Below, piece after piece: positions 25,429-32,018 of a stretch of 64,000 nucleotides of DNA. Every line of letters starts with the position of its first letter. Position 1 is the stretch's first letter. The notes under the pieces were generated by a model. The model did not search any database. It had not been told where the DNA came from and saw only the letters and a list, made by a program, of their open reading frames with translations. The position numbers were made by a program, and so were the translations under genes. The stretch covers positions 1 to 64,000 of the forward strand of contig NQYJ01000007.1 of assembly GCA_002285055.1 (NCBI GenBank), read 5' to 3'. The DNA is from Candidatus Izimoplasma sp. ZiA1. GTDB taxonomy: Bacteria > Bacillota_I > Bacilli_A > Izemoplasmatales > Izemoplasmataceae.

Positions 25429-26127
25429 ATGTACTCAAAAAAATATAAAATTAGTAAAGCCGAATGTAATCAAAATCATACATTGACTATTTCAAATTTA
25501 TTTAATTATCTTCAGGATATTATGTCAAGAAACGTTAATTATCTAGGTGCGGGTAGTGAGTATCACCATCAAAGAAACTTGGCTTGGGTGTTTGTTGATT
25601 ACGAAGTTAATATAATAAATTTACCAAAACAAGGAGATATCATTAATGTTGGAACTATCCCTTTTTCCTTTAAAAGATTTTATGCTTTTCGTAAGTATGA
25701 GATTACTGATAACGAAGGGAATATTTTAGTTACTGCTATTGGGAAATTTGTTTTGATTAACTTTATAACAAAAGAAATAGTTTCACCAAGTAGCGAGGTA
25801 ATCGAACAGTTTAAAATGCTAAATAAAGATCAGTTAGCATTAAAAATAAGTAAACAGGAAAAAGTTGATGAATTATTACTTGTAAAAGAAATAGTGGTTA
25901 AAGAAAAAGATATAGATGAAAACAATCATGTTAATAATGCTGTTTATTTAGAATATGTTGAAGATGATTTACATAACATTGAGACTATTAATCATATTAG
26001 AGTAACATATAAGAAGGAAGCAGTTTTAGGAGATTTATTACATATATTTAAGTCTGTTGATCCGAAATCAAATATTTATGTTATTAAAAGAAAAGAAGAA
26101 GTGCTTACGCAAATTAGTTTTGCTTAA
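25429..26127 (+). CDS. Acyl-ACP thioesterase (FatA-like)
   Basis: This 232-residue enzyme has two tandem hotdog domains, as in bacterial and plant acyl-ACP thioesterases. The first domain contains DIMSRNVNYLG and LAWVFVDYEV. The second carries the catalytic-region DIDENNHVNNAVYLEYVED (Asn-His pair, about residue 170). It would release free fatty acids from acyl carrier protein, or hydrolyse short acyl chains. Its last codons form part of the bidirectional terminator shared with the next gene. Confidence 0.9.
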   Translation: MYSKKYKISKAECNQNHTLTISNLFNYLQDIMSRNVNYLGAGSEYHHQRNLAWVFVDYEVNIINLPKQGDIINVGTIPFSFKRFYAFRKYEITDNEGNILVTAIGKFVLINFITKEIVSPSSEVIEQFKMLNKDQLALKISKQEKVDELLLVKEIVVKEKDIDENNHVNNAVYLEYVEDDLHNIETINHIRVTYKKEAVLGDLLHIFKSVDPKSNIYVIKRKEEVLTQISFA

Positions 26128-26137
26128 GCACTTCTTT
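26097..26137. terminator. Bidirectional terminator overlapping a gene end
   Basis: AAGAAGTGCTT and AAGCACTTCTT form the base of a long hairpin spanning the last codons and stop of the thioesterase gene and abutting the end of the thioredoxin-like gene. Confidence 0.8.
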
Positions 26138-26451
26138 TAATTTTTATATAAATCAATTAAACGTGATATTTTTGAGTAATTAATATATCTTGATTCTCGT
26201 AATAGTTCTTTCCCTTCAGAAAAAATCAATACGGTAGGAACACTAAAAATTAAATGTTCACCTCTAAATTCATCCATATCATCAATATAGATATTGTACT
26301 TCTCAATTTTTTCTAAACCAACCACGTTATTGTTAAGCATATCACCAATAGTTTGACACGCACTGCATGTATGTGATTTAGCAATAATCATTACAAAATC
26401 TTTATTAATTATGTTTTTAACATCCTTATAATTACTTATTGTGTTATTCAT
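26137..26451 (-). CDS. Thioredoxin-like protein with CSAC motif
   Basis: This 104-residue thioredoxin-fold protein has the active-site motif CSAC in KSHTCSACQTIGDML (about residue 27) and the cis-proline segment FSVPTVLIFSEGKELLRE. It is a small cytosolic thiol-disulfide protein; its redox partner is not evident. ATG 26451 follows AGGTGA; a longer frame starting at 26511 is rejected. It is divergent from the arsR-copA operon. Confidence 0.87.
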   Translation of the reverse strand: MNNTISNYKDVKNIINKDFVMIIAKSHTCSACQTIGDMLNNNVVGLEKIEKYNIYIDDMDEFRGEHLIFSVPTVLIFSEGKELLRESRYINYSKISRLIDLYKN

Positions 26452-26516
26452 TATTTCACCTATTTTCTTATTAATCCACTTTATTATATAGCTTTGTATA
26501 TATACAGTCAATTAGT

Positions 26517-26546
26517 TTGACTAAGAACTTGTAGCTTATTTATAAT
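26517..26546 (+). promoter_or_regulatory. Promoter of the arsR-copA operon
   Basis: TTGACT (26517-26522) and TATAAT (26541-26546) are separated by 18 bases. The inverted repeat at 26553-26574 covers the expected start of transcription. Confidence 0.7.
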
Positions 26547-26552
26547 TTTTCG

Positions 26553-26574
26553 TATATTCCTTGTACGGAATATA
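26553..26574. promoter_or_regulatory. Candidate ArsR-family operator
   Basis: TATATTCC and GGAATATA are perfect inverted 8-base arms around a 6-base centre, placed over the start of transcription just before arsR. Size and position fit autoregulation by the ArsR/SmtB protein. Confidence 0.65.
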
Positions 26575-26610
26575 AAGATGGTGTACTATATAGGCATCAG
26601 AGGTGATTGT

Positions 26611-26982
26611 ATGAAAAGTATGAAAATATTAAAAGCGATAAGTAATAATACAAAACTCAGGTTAATCAGTTTATTGCTAGATGCTGAGTTATGTGTTTGT
26701 GAACTTGAGGAAATTTTAGAAATTAGACAGGCAAATATTTCTAAGAATCTAATTAGTTTAAAAGAAGCAGGTATTGTTGATGTTAGAAGAAATGCACAAA
26801 GGGGTTTTTATTTTTTGACAAATGACTTTCTTTCAAATACAAATTTGGTTGCTTATATTAAGGATGTTAAGAAAAAAGAAGATATGTTAGTTAATGATTA
26901 TTCAGTTTTCATTGAACATGAGTCTAATAAAGATACAAAAGTTTATGTTTGTAATGCATTTAAAAAGGAGAGTAAATTATGA
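26611..26982 (+). CDS. ArsR/SmtB-family metal-responsive repressor
   Basis: This 123-residue winged-helix regulator has the metal-site motif [11 protein letters not shown] (about residues 25-35) followed by recognition helix [21 protein letters not shown] in this helix is the classic ArsR/CadC thiol sensor. It is coupled to a copper-type P-ATPase (overlap of 4 bases, ATGA), so it likely derepresses the operon on metal stress; Cu(I)-sensing ArsR proteins are less usual than CsoR or CopY. ATG 26611 has AGAGGTG upstream; ATG 26578 is rejected as it lies near the transcription start. Confidence 0.88.
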   Translation: MKSMKILKAISNNTKLRLISLLLDAELCVCELEEILEIRQANISKNLISLKEAGIVDVRRNAQRGFYFLTNDFLSNTNLVAYIKDVKKKEDMLVNDYSVFIEHESNKDTKVYVCNAFKKESKL

Positions 26983-29369
26983 TAAAAAAATCGATGAGAG
27001 TAGATGGAATGACTTGTGCGATGTGTGCTAAAACTATTGAAAATACTTTTGCAAGTTATGATAATATATCAGCCAAAGTAAATGTCGGTGCAGGAAAAGT
27101 CTTGTTTACTTACGATGATAAAGAATATAGTCTTGTTCAAATAGCTGATATGGTTAAAGAAGTAGGGTATTCCCCTGTTTTAGAAGAAACATTAGAAGAT
27201 AATAAATTATTAAGAATCAAAATGAGAAAAGAAATTTACATAAGTGTATTTTTTAGTATTCCTCTTTTATGGGCAATGTTTTCCCATTTAAAAGGTTTTG
27301 ATTTCTTATATGTACCAGAACTATTTAAAAATGGTATTTTCCAGTTAGTTATAGCGGGAATTGTTCAAATATATATTGGTAGAAGATTTTACATTGGAGC
27401 TTATCACGGTATTAGAAAAAATAGTTTAGGGATGGATATATTAGTTGTTATTGGAACAACAAGTGCTTATTTATATAGCATGTATTTACTATACATCCAG
27501 CTATTCACAAGTAACCCACCAATGCATGCTGAGTATTATTTTGAAATTAGTGCATTAATAATAACTATGGTCTTAATTGGTAATTATATTGAACATATAG
27601 CAAAAGAAAGAACTACAGATGCTTTAGTTGAATTACTAAACTTAGGTGCTAAAGAAGCAAGAGTTATCAAAGATGGTATTGAACAAATGGTTAATATTGA
27701 GGATGTTGTTTTAGATGATCATATAATCGTTTTGGCTAACGAAAAAATACCAGTTGATGGAAAAATTGTTAGTGGAAAAAGTTATGTTGATGAATCAATG
27801 ATAACAGGAGAAAGTATCCCTGTTGAAAAAACAGTTGATTCCAAAGTTATTGGAGCAACATTAAACTTAAGAGAAAAAATTGTTGTTAGAGCTACTAAAA
27901 TTGGTAGTGATACAATGCTAAGTCAGATAGTTAGTCATGTTGAAGAGGCTAGTAGTGAGAAACCTCCGATTCAAAGAACAGCTGATAAAATAGCTGCCTA
28001 TTTTGTTCCTGTAGTTGTTGGTATAGCTATTCTCAATTTTATTGTTCAGTTTGCGTTTTTAGATGTAGGTTTCACAGATTCATTTACTAGAACGATAGCT
28101 ATTTTAGTTATTAGTTGTCCATGTGCACTTGGACTTGCAACACCAACATCAATATTAGTTGGTAACGGAAAAGCTGCAAAAAATCATATCTTATATAAAG
28201 GTGGAGAGTTCTTTGAACTTGCTAATAAGATTGAAGCAATAGCATTTGATAAAACAGGAACATTAACAATTGGTAAACCTATTGTTACAGATTACTTTGG
28301 TGATGATAATGTACTTGATCTTTTATATAGTATAGAAAAAGAATCAACTCACCCAATCAGTAATGCAGTAAAAGAGTATTGTAATGAAAAAGAAGCTCAA
28401 CTACTTATCATAAAGGATTTTGAGACAATAGAAGGAAAAGGTATCAAAGCTTTTATTGATAATAAAGAAGTATATGTAGGTTCTGTAAAAATAGTTAATG
28501 ATCTAGAATTAGATTTATCAGATTTTGAAGATAAATATAATAAATATTTAAAAGAAGCAAAAACAGTTAACTTTGTAATTGTGGATAAAAAAATAAGAAG
28601 CATATACGCTGTAAGAGACGAAATTAAAGATACATCATTAAAAGTAATAACAGAAATGAAAAAAAGAGGATTAATTCCTTATATGATTACTGGTGATAAT
28701 AGCGTTGTGGCAAACGCAATTGCAAATGAACTTGGAATAAAAAACGTGTATAGTGAAGTATTACCTCACGAAAAAGCAAAAATTATTGAAGAAATAATGG
28801 CAAGTGGTAAAATAACAGCATTTGTTGGAGATGGGATTAATGACGCCCCAGCATTAAAACTTGCAGATGTGGGAATAGCCATGGGACATGGTACAGACAT
28901 AGCGATTGACTCGAGTGATGTTACATTAATGAGTTATGATTTAGGGCTTGTGATAAAAGCAATTGATATGAGTAAAGCTACACTTAGAAATATACATCAA
29001 AATTTCTTCTGGGCGTTCTCATATAATCTAGTCGCTATTCCACTAGCAGCTACAGGTAGACTATCAATGGTAGTAGCAGCTGCAGCAATGGCGTTCTCAT
29101 CAATTATGGTGGTACTAAATGCCTTAAGACTTAAAACATACAAATTACCAGAATTTAAAAGCTTAGGAGGTGAAAAAATGAAAGTTGAAGTTACTAATAT
29201 GACATGTGGACACTGCAAAATGACAATTGAAAAAGCATTAAATAAAAATGGTTTTGAAGGTGTGAACATTGATTTACTTGCTAGAACTGTAGAAGTGGAT
29301 TTAAAAGACAGAAAAGAACAAGAAGTTATAGAGATTATTGAGACTGCTGGTTATGATGTAAAAAAATAG
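26979..29369 (+). CDS. copA: Cu(I) P1B-type ATPase CopA with fused C-terminal CopZ domain
   Basis: This 796-residue copper-exporting ATPase has an N-terminal heavy-metal-associated domain (MTCAMC, about residues 10-15), membrane helices, TGES actuator motif, transmembrane CPC ([12 protein letters not shown], about residue 385), DKTGTLT phosphorylation site, STHPIS and [11 protein letters not shown]. After the last helices it continues into a second metal-binding domain (MTCGHC) of 63 residues beginning at Met734. That Met, at 29178, is preceded by a strong AGGAGGTGA ribosome binding site, so the chaperone CopZ can probably also be made alone from the same reading frame. It ends at a terminator. 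Confidence 0.94.
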   Translation: MIKKSMRVDGMTCAMCAKTIENTFASYDNISAKVNVGAGKVLFTYDDKEYSLVQIADMVKEVGYSPVLEETLEDNKLLRIKMRKEIYISVFFSIPLLWAMFSHLKGFDFLYVPELFKNGIFQLVIAGIVQIYIGRRFYIGAYHGIRKNSLGMDILVVIGTTSAYLYSMYLLYIQLFTSNPPMHAEYYFEISALIITMVLIGNYIEHIAKERTTDALVELLNLGAKEARVIKDGIEQMVNIEDVVLDDHIIVLANEKIPVDGKIVSGKSYVDESMITGESIPVEKTVDSKVIGATLNLREKIVVRATKIGSDTMLSQIVSHVEEASSEKPPIQRTADKIAAYFVPVVVGIAILNFIVQFAFLDVGFTDSFTRTIAILVISCPCALGLATPTSILVGNGKAAKNHILYKGGEFFELANKIEAIAFDKTGTLTIGKPIVTDYFGDDNVLDLLYSIEKESTHPISNAVKEYCNEKEAQLLIIKDFETIEGKGIKAFIDNKEVYVGSVKIVNDLELDLSDFEDKYNKYLKEAKTVNFVIVDKKIRSIYAVRDEIKDTSLKVITEMKKRGLIPYMITGDNSVVANAIANELGIKNVYSEVLPHEKAKIIEEIMASGKITAFVGDGINDAPALKLADVGIAMGHGTDIAIDSSDVTLMSYDLGLVIKAIDMSKATLRNIHQNFFWAFSYNLVAIPLAATGRLSMVVAAAAMAFSSIMVVLNALRLKTYKLPEFKSLGGEKMKVEVTNMTCGHCKMTIEKALNKNGFEGVNIDLLARTVEVDLKDRKEQEVIEIIETAGYDVKK
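29165..29180 (+). promoter_or_regulatory. Internal ribosome binding site and start within copA (CopZ)
   Basis: AGGAGGTGA (29165-29173) lies 7 bases upstream (from the GGAGG core) of an in-frame ATG at 29178. It is one of the best ribosome binding sites in the window and sits exactly at the junction between CopA and the CopZ-like domain. A product of 63 residues would have normal CopZ size. Confidence 0.65.
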
Positions 29370-29378
29370 ATTAATATA

Positions 29379-29409
29379 AAAAAGAAGTTTCTAATTGAAA
29401 CTTCTTTTG
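29379..29409 (+). terminator. Terminator of the arsR-copA operon
   Basis: AAAAGAAGTTTC and GAAACTTCTTTT form a perfect 12-bp stem with a 5-base loop just after the copA stop codon. Confidence 0.87.
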
Positions 29410-29441
29410 TCTCTTTACTACAATAAAAAACGATTTATTTA

Positions 29442-29470
29442 TTGATTTTTAAAAATGGGTTTGCTATAAT
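29442..29470 (+). promoter_or_regulatory. Promoter of tRNA-Tyr and tRNA-Trp
   Basis: TTGATT (29442-29447), a 17-base spacer and TATAAT (29465-29470) precede the tRNA pair by about 30 bases. Confidence 0.75.
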
Positions 29471-29500
29471 GAAATAGCACAAATTTATTTCGTGCTCGGT

Positions 29501-29584
29501 GGGCGGGTAGCGAAGAGGCTAAACGCGACAGACTGTAACTCTGTTCCTTAGGGTTCGGCGGTTCGAATCCGTCCCCTCCCACCA
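29501..29584 (+). tRNA. tRNA-Tyr (anticodon GTA)
   Basis: This 84-nt tRNA has an anticodon loop CTGTAAC on the stem CAGA/TCTG, a long variable arm, T-loop TTCGAAT and an encoded CCA end. The acceptor stem GGGCGGG/CCCTCCC has a C-U mismatch at position 4-69. It is the first of the Tyr-Trp pair, 8 bases before tRNA-Trp. Confidence 0.93.
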
Positions 29585-29592
29585 TTTTTTTT

Positions 29593-29666
29593 AGGGGCGT
29601 AGCAAAATGGTTATGCAGCGGTCTCCAACACCGTCTACGGGAGTTCGATCCTCTCCGCCCCTGCCA
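29593..29666 (+). tRNA. tRNA-Trp (anticodon CCA)
   Basis: This 74-nt tRNA has a perfectly paired acceptor stem (AGGGGCG/CGCCCCT), anticodon loop CTCCAAC on GCGGT/ACCGT, T-loop TTCGATC and an encoded CCA. Its 3' half (29620-29666) is repeated three more times downstream at 30571, 31124 and 31822, making it the apparent insertion site of a cassette array. Confidence 0.96.
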
Positions 29667-29679
29667 TTATAAATATATT

Positions 29680-29716
29680 GCAACTTAAACATTTAGAGGT
29701 TTTAGTTGCTTTTTTA
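29680..29716 (+). terminator. Terminator of the tRNA-Tyr/Trp unit (type A)
   Basis: GCAACTTAAAC pairs with GTTTTAGTTGC (one mismatch), followed by a T run. It resembles the hairpin after the third tRNA copy (31185-31217) but not the one after the second. Confidence 0.82.
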
Positions 29717-29816
29717 TTACCTAAAAGCATGTACAGCGGTCTTTTTCACTTTTGTTTATAAGCCATTTACTGCCTTATTTTTATATGATAGAATGATAAT
29801 TAAGGGAGTTGATGTT

Positions 29817-30479
29817 ATGATAAGAAAATTTATGATTTTATTTCTTTTTGTAGTCTTATTAACTGCATGTAACAGAAATGATGATTATTTTTTAAGTAAT
29901 CCTAGCTTTAATAGTTCTGCTGAGTTAGAAACCATATGGTATAAAATTGTTGATGAAAATGGACATAGTAAGAATACAACCGTCCCATATGAAAAGATAA
30001 GTGTGTTATTGCACTTTGATTCAGGGAGTTTTTCTGTAGGTGCTATAGTCTATAGCTTACATACAGGAGGTAAAGTAGGAGATTATAAGTTTGATATTTT
30101 TACTTGTTTTGACCGTGGTTCGACCTTAGAATGTAGCAATGGTAAAATTTCTAGTGAAGTAGAGGAATTGCCTGAAGAAATCATGATAGAGGATGTTATG
30201 GATATATTGTCAGAAGTTGACTTGGATCAACTCCTAACGTACTTGCGTGATGAGTACAATATCTTAAATGTAGAGGATACAATTGTATCTATCAGTTATA
30301 GGTCATACAATAATGAAATGATAAATAATTTAGATAATGATGAGTATATTAATGTGTTATACAGTGATGGATATTACCATATTGGAGAAAGTTTTGCTCT
30401 AAATGGAATCAAAGTTGAGATATCAGTAGGTTTTCGCATGGGAGAGCAAGAACAGAATTTTAAGGTATATTTTGACTAA
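29817..30479 (+). CDS. Cassette 1: putative lipoprotein of unknown function
   Basis: This 220-residue protein has a lipoprotein signal (MIRKFMILFLFVVLLTAC, lipobox LTAC with Cys at residue 18) and a mature part rich in Asp, Glu and Ser without recognisable family motifs. ATG 29817 is preceded by AAGGGAG; an upstream TTG at 29706 lies inside the terminator hairpin and is rejected. The promoter TTTACT-17-TAGAAT lies at about 29766-29794. It is the only gene of cassette 1. Confidence 0.75.
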   Translation: MIRKFMILFLFVVLLTACNRNDDYFLSNPSFNSSAELETIWYKIVDENGHSKNTTVPYEKISVLLHFDSGSFSVGAIVYSLHTGGKVGDYKFDIFTCFDRGSTLECSNGKISSEVEELPEEIMIEDVMDILSEVDLDQLLTYLRDEYNILNVEDTIVSISYRSYNNEMINNLDNDEYINVLYSDGYYHIGESFALNGIKVEISVGFRMGEQEQNFKVYFD

Positions 30480-30570
30480 AAGTAAGGTTGGAAAATCTCG
30501 TAAAGCCCTTTTTTGATACGCTTTCGTATTCAGTAATCGACTTAAAATCTATTTGTCTAAGCGCATTTTA

Positions 30571-30617
30571 GGTCTCCAACACCGTCTACGGGAGTTCGAT
30601 CCTCTCCGCCCCTGCCA
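30571..30617 (+). repeat. tRNA-Trp 3'-half copy R1 (47/47 identical)
   Basis: All 47 bases match 29620-29666, from the anticodon stem to CCA. The sequence to the left (GCGCATTTTA) does not match the tRNA 5' half but resembles the left flanks of the other two copies. It lacks D arm and 5' acceptor strand and cannot form a tRNA. Confidence 0.92.
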
Positions 30618-30629
30618 TTAAGATATATA

Positions 30630-30665
30630 ATAACTAAACTATTTAAAGGTTTAGTTATTTTTTTT
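30630..30665 (+). terminator. Terminator after tRNA copy R1 (type B)
   Basis: ATAACTAAAC and GTTTAGTTAT form a perfect 10-bp stem followed by eight T. Bases 30623-30664 are identical to 31874-31915 after copy R3. Confidence 0.85.
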
Positions 30666-30758
30666 GTTTACATTGAAATTGCACAACGGTAAATCGAATA
30701 TATATGAGTCATTTACAGCCTCCTTTTTTTATAGTAAAATAAACTGGGAGTTGGTTTT

Positions 30759-31103
30759 ATGATTGAAGAAGAATTTATTGCAAGGAATTTTGCTATCTCA
30801 GAAGAAACAGTTATTGGTAAGTACAAATTCGTAATCTATGACATATCCGATTGGCCTAAGGGGGCAAAAATGTATAATTATTGTCCAGGTAATATGGATG
30901 TATATTATGAAAATGAGTTTCTATTCAATAGTAATACACTGATTAAGATGTTTCTAAATCAAAAAAATCCCAAATGGAAATCAGATTATTTTTATGATAT
31001 ATCTTATTTTGAAGATAGTATAGTGAAGTTTAATGGTAACTTGTTTACTTGGGACTTTGACATGCAAACTAAAAGAATAGTGTCAAGGACAATTAATAAA
31101 TAG
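30759..31103 (+). CDS. Cassette 2: hypothetical protein
   Basis: This 114-residue soluble protein is rich in Tyr, Phe and Asn with no signal or membrane segment and no motif that I recognise. GGGAG precedes the ATG, and the promoter at 30712-30740 is nearly consensus. It lies alone between tRNA-Trp fragments R1 and R2. Confidence 0.65.
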   Translation: MIEEEFIARNFAISEETVIGKYKFVIYDISDWPKGAKMYNYCPGNMDVYYENEFLFNSNTLIKMFLNQKNPKWKSDYFYDISYFEDSIVKFNGNLFTWDFDMQTKRIVSRTINK

Positions 31104-31123
31104 CTATGAAATTTTGCATTTTA

Positions 31124-31170
31124 GGTCTGAAAGACCATCTACGGGAGTTCGATCCTCTCCGCCCCTGTCA
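31124..31170 (+). repeat. tRNA-Trp 3'-half copy R2 (42/47 identical)
   Basis: It differs from the tRNA at five positions. Four are clustered in the former anticodon loop region, where GGTCT-GAA-AGACC now makes a perfect hairpin; the fifth changes CCA to TCA. Left flank TTGCATTTTA resembles that of R1. Confidence 0.88.
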
Positions 31171-31184
31171 TTATAAATATATTG

Positions 31185-31217
31185 CAACTAAACCATTTTG
31201 AGGTTTTAGTTGTTTTT
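31185..31217 (+). terminator. Terminator after tRNA copy R2 (type A)
   Basis: CAACTAAACC pairs with GGTTTTAGTTG with one bulge, followed by six T. The 21 bases at 31169-31189 are identical to 29665-29685 after the intact tRNA. Confidence 0.78.
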
Positions 31218-31303
31218 TATTTCCAAAAAATAATGAGCAACTGAGTTTACACCTATTATATCTAATAACTATTTGATATAATAAATGGGAGGAGATGATT
31301 AAA

Positions 31304-31768
31304 ATGATTGACAACAAAATAGTAGTATTGAAGAAATTAGCAACACTCTTTAACAAACATTCAATAACATGGAATGTAGGAGCATCATGCATGCTATATT
31401 TAAGAAATATAATTGATGATTTTAATGATATAGATATTATGATAAGTTTAGAAGACGTATCATTGGTAAAAGAGCTTTTAAAGGAATTTCACTTAGAGGA
31501 AAAACAACCAACAACGAAATATAAAACAAAAGTATTTTTAGAGTATGTTATTGATTCTGTTGAGATTGATATAATGGCAGGATTTCTAATAGTAAAAGAT
31601 GATAATGAGTTCTATTTTCCACTACAAAAAGGATTAGAAATGGAACAGATAAATATAGATAACTGTCCTGTAAATCTAGAATCAACTCATAACTGGTTGA
31701 AGTATTATGACCTTATGGGTAGAGATGATAAAGTTGCGATTATTAAAGAACATATGAAGAAAATTTAA
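31304..31768 (+). CDS. Cassette 3: nucleotidyltransferase-fold protein
   Basis: This 154-residue protein has the minimal nucleotidyltransferase signature: WNVGASCMLYL (the hG[GAS]S motif) followed by FNDIDIMIS (DxD) and a third acidic strand VEIDIMAG. This pattern occurs in AbiEii/MNT-type toxin or antitoxin enzymes and in aminoglycoside or lincosamide nucleotidyltransferases; which of these applies is not clear. GGGAGGAG lies 9 bases before ATG 31304; the ATG at 31295 directly abuts it and is less likely. It is the sole gene of cassette 3. Confidence 0.72.
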   Translation: MIDNKIVVLKKLATLFNKHSITWNVGASCMLYLRNIIDDFNDIDIMISLEDVSLVKELLKEFHLEEKQPTTKYKTKVFLEYVIDSVEIDIMAGFLIVKDDNEFYFPLQKGLEMEQINIDNCPVNLESTHNWLKYYDLMGRDDKVAIIKEHMKKI

Positions 31769-31821
31769 CACTTTTAATGTTTGAAATAAGTTAATAATTT
31801 ATGTAATGAAGGTACACTTTA

Positions 31822-31868
31822 GGTCTCCAACACCTTATACTGGAGTTCAATCCTCGCCGCACCTGCCA
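31822..31868 (+). repeat. tRNA-Trp 3'-half copy R3 (41/47 identical)
   Basis: Six scattered substitutions relative to the tRNA, including two that break the T stem and acceptor strand (TTCAATC loop, GCACCT). It is the most diverged and most distal copy. Left flank GTACACTTTA resembles those of R1 and R2. Confidence 0.87.
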
Positions 31869-31880
31869 TTATAATATATA

Positions 31881-31916
31881 ATAACTAAACTATTTAAAGG
31901 TTTAGTTATTTTTTTA
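31881..31916 (+). terminator. Terminator after tRNA copy R3 (type B)
   Basis: ATAACTAAAC and GTTTAGTTAT with a T run, identical to the hairpin after R1 over 42 bases. Confidence 0.85.
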
Positions 31917-32018
31917 TGATTTATGAAGCTGGGTTATAGCGCATCTAATCATATTCAAAAGTTATTTACTGGATTTTTTAATTATGATAAAATATAGATA
32001 AAGAAGGTGGTGTTCAAA

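Larger units (their letters stand above)
29667..30617. mobile_element. Cassette 1 of a tRNA-Trp-anchored array (951 bp)
   Basis: This unit runs from the end of tRNA-Trp to the end of the first tRNA-Trp 3'-half copy. In order it holds a terminator hairpin (29680-29716), a promoter (TTTACT-17-TAGAAT), one ORF (lipoprotein), about 90 bases of non-coding DNA and a 47-bp perfect copy of the tRNA 3' half. No integrase or transposase is present. Interpreting it as a site-specifically integrated cassette is an inference from the repeat pattern. Confidence 0.55.
30618..31170. mobile_element. Cassette 2 of the tRNA-Trp-anchored array (553 bp)
   Basis: It holds a terminator hairpin (30630-30665), a promoter TTTACA-17-TAAAAT (30712-30740), one ORF of 114 residues and tRNA-Trp 3'-half copy R2, which begins 20 bases after the ORF stop codon. 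Same order of parts as cassette 1, with an unrelated ORF. Confidence 0.55.
31171..31868. mobile_element. Cassette 3 of the tRNA-Trp-anchored array (698 bp)
   Basis: It holds terminator hairpin (31185-31217), a TTTACA-containing promoter region, one nucleotidyltransferase-like ORF and copy R3. The order of parts is as in cassettes 1 and 2. Confidence 0.55.

Noticed and set aside
30571-31868. The tRNA-Trp fragments as additional functional tRNA genes
   Set aside because: All three lack the D arm and the 5' acceptor strand; R2 also loses CCA and R3 has changes in the T loop and acceptor strand.
29593-31916. CRISPR array or ordinary tandem repeat
   Set aside because: Spacing is irregular (about 500-900 bases), the spacers contain genes, and the repeat is a tRNA half. 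No cas genes are present.
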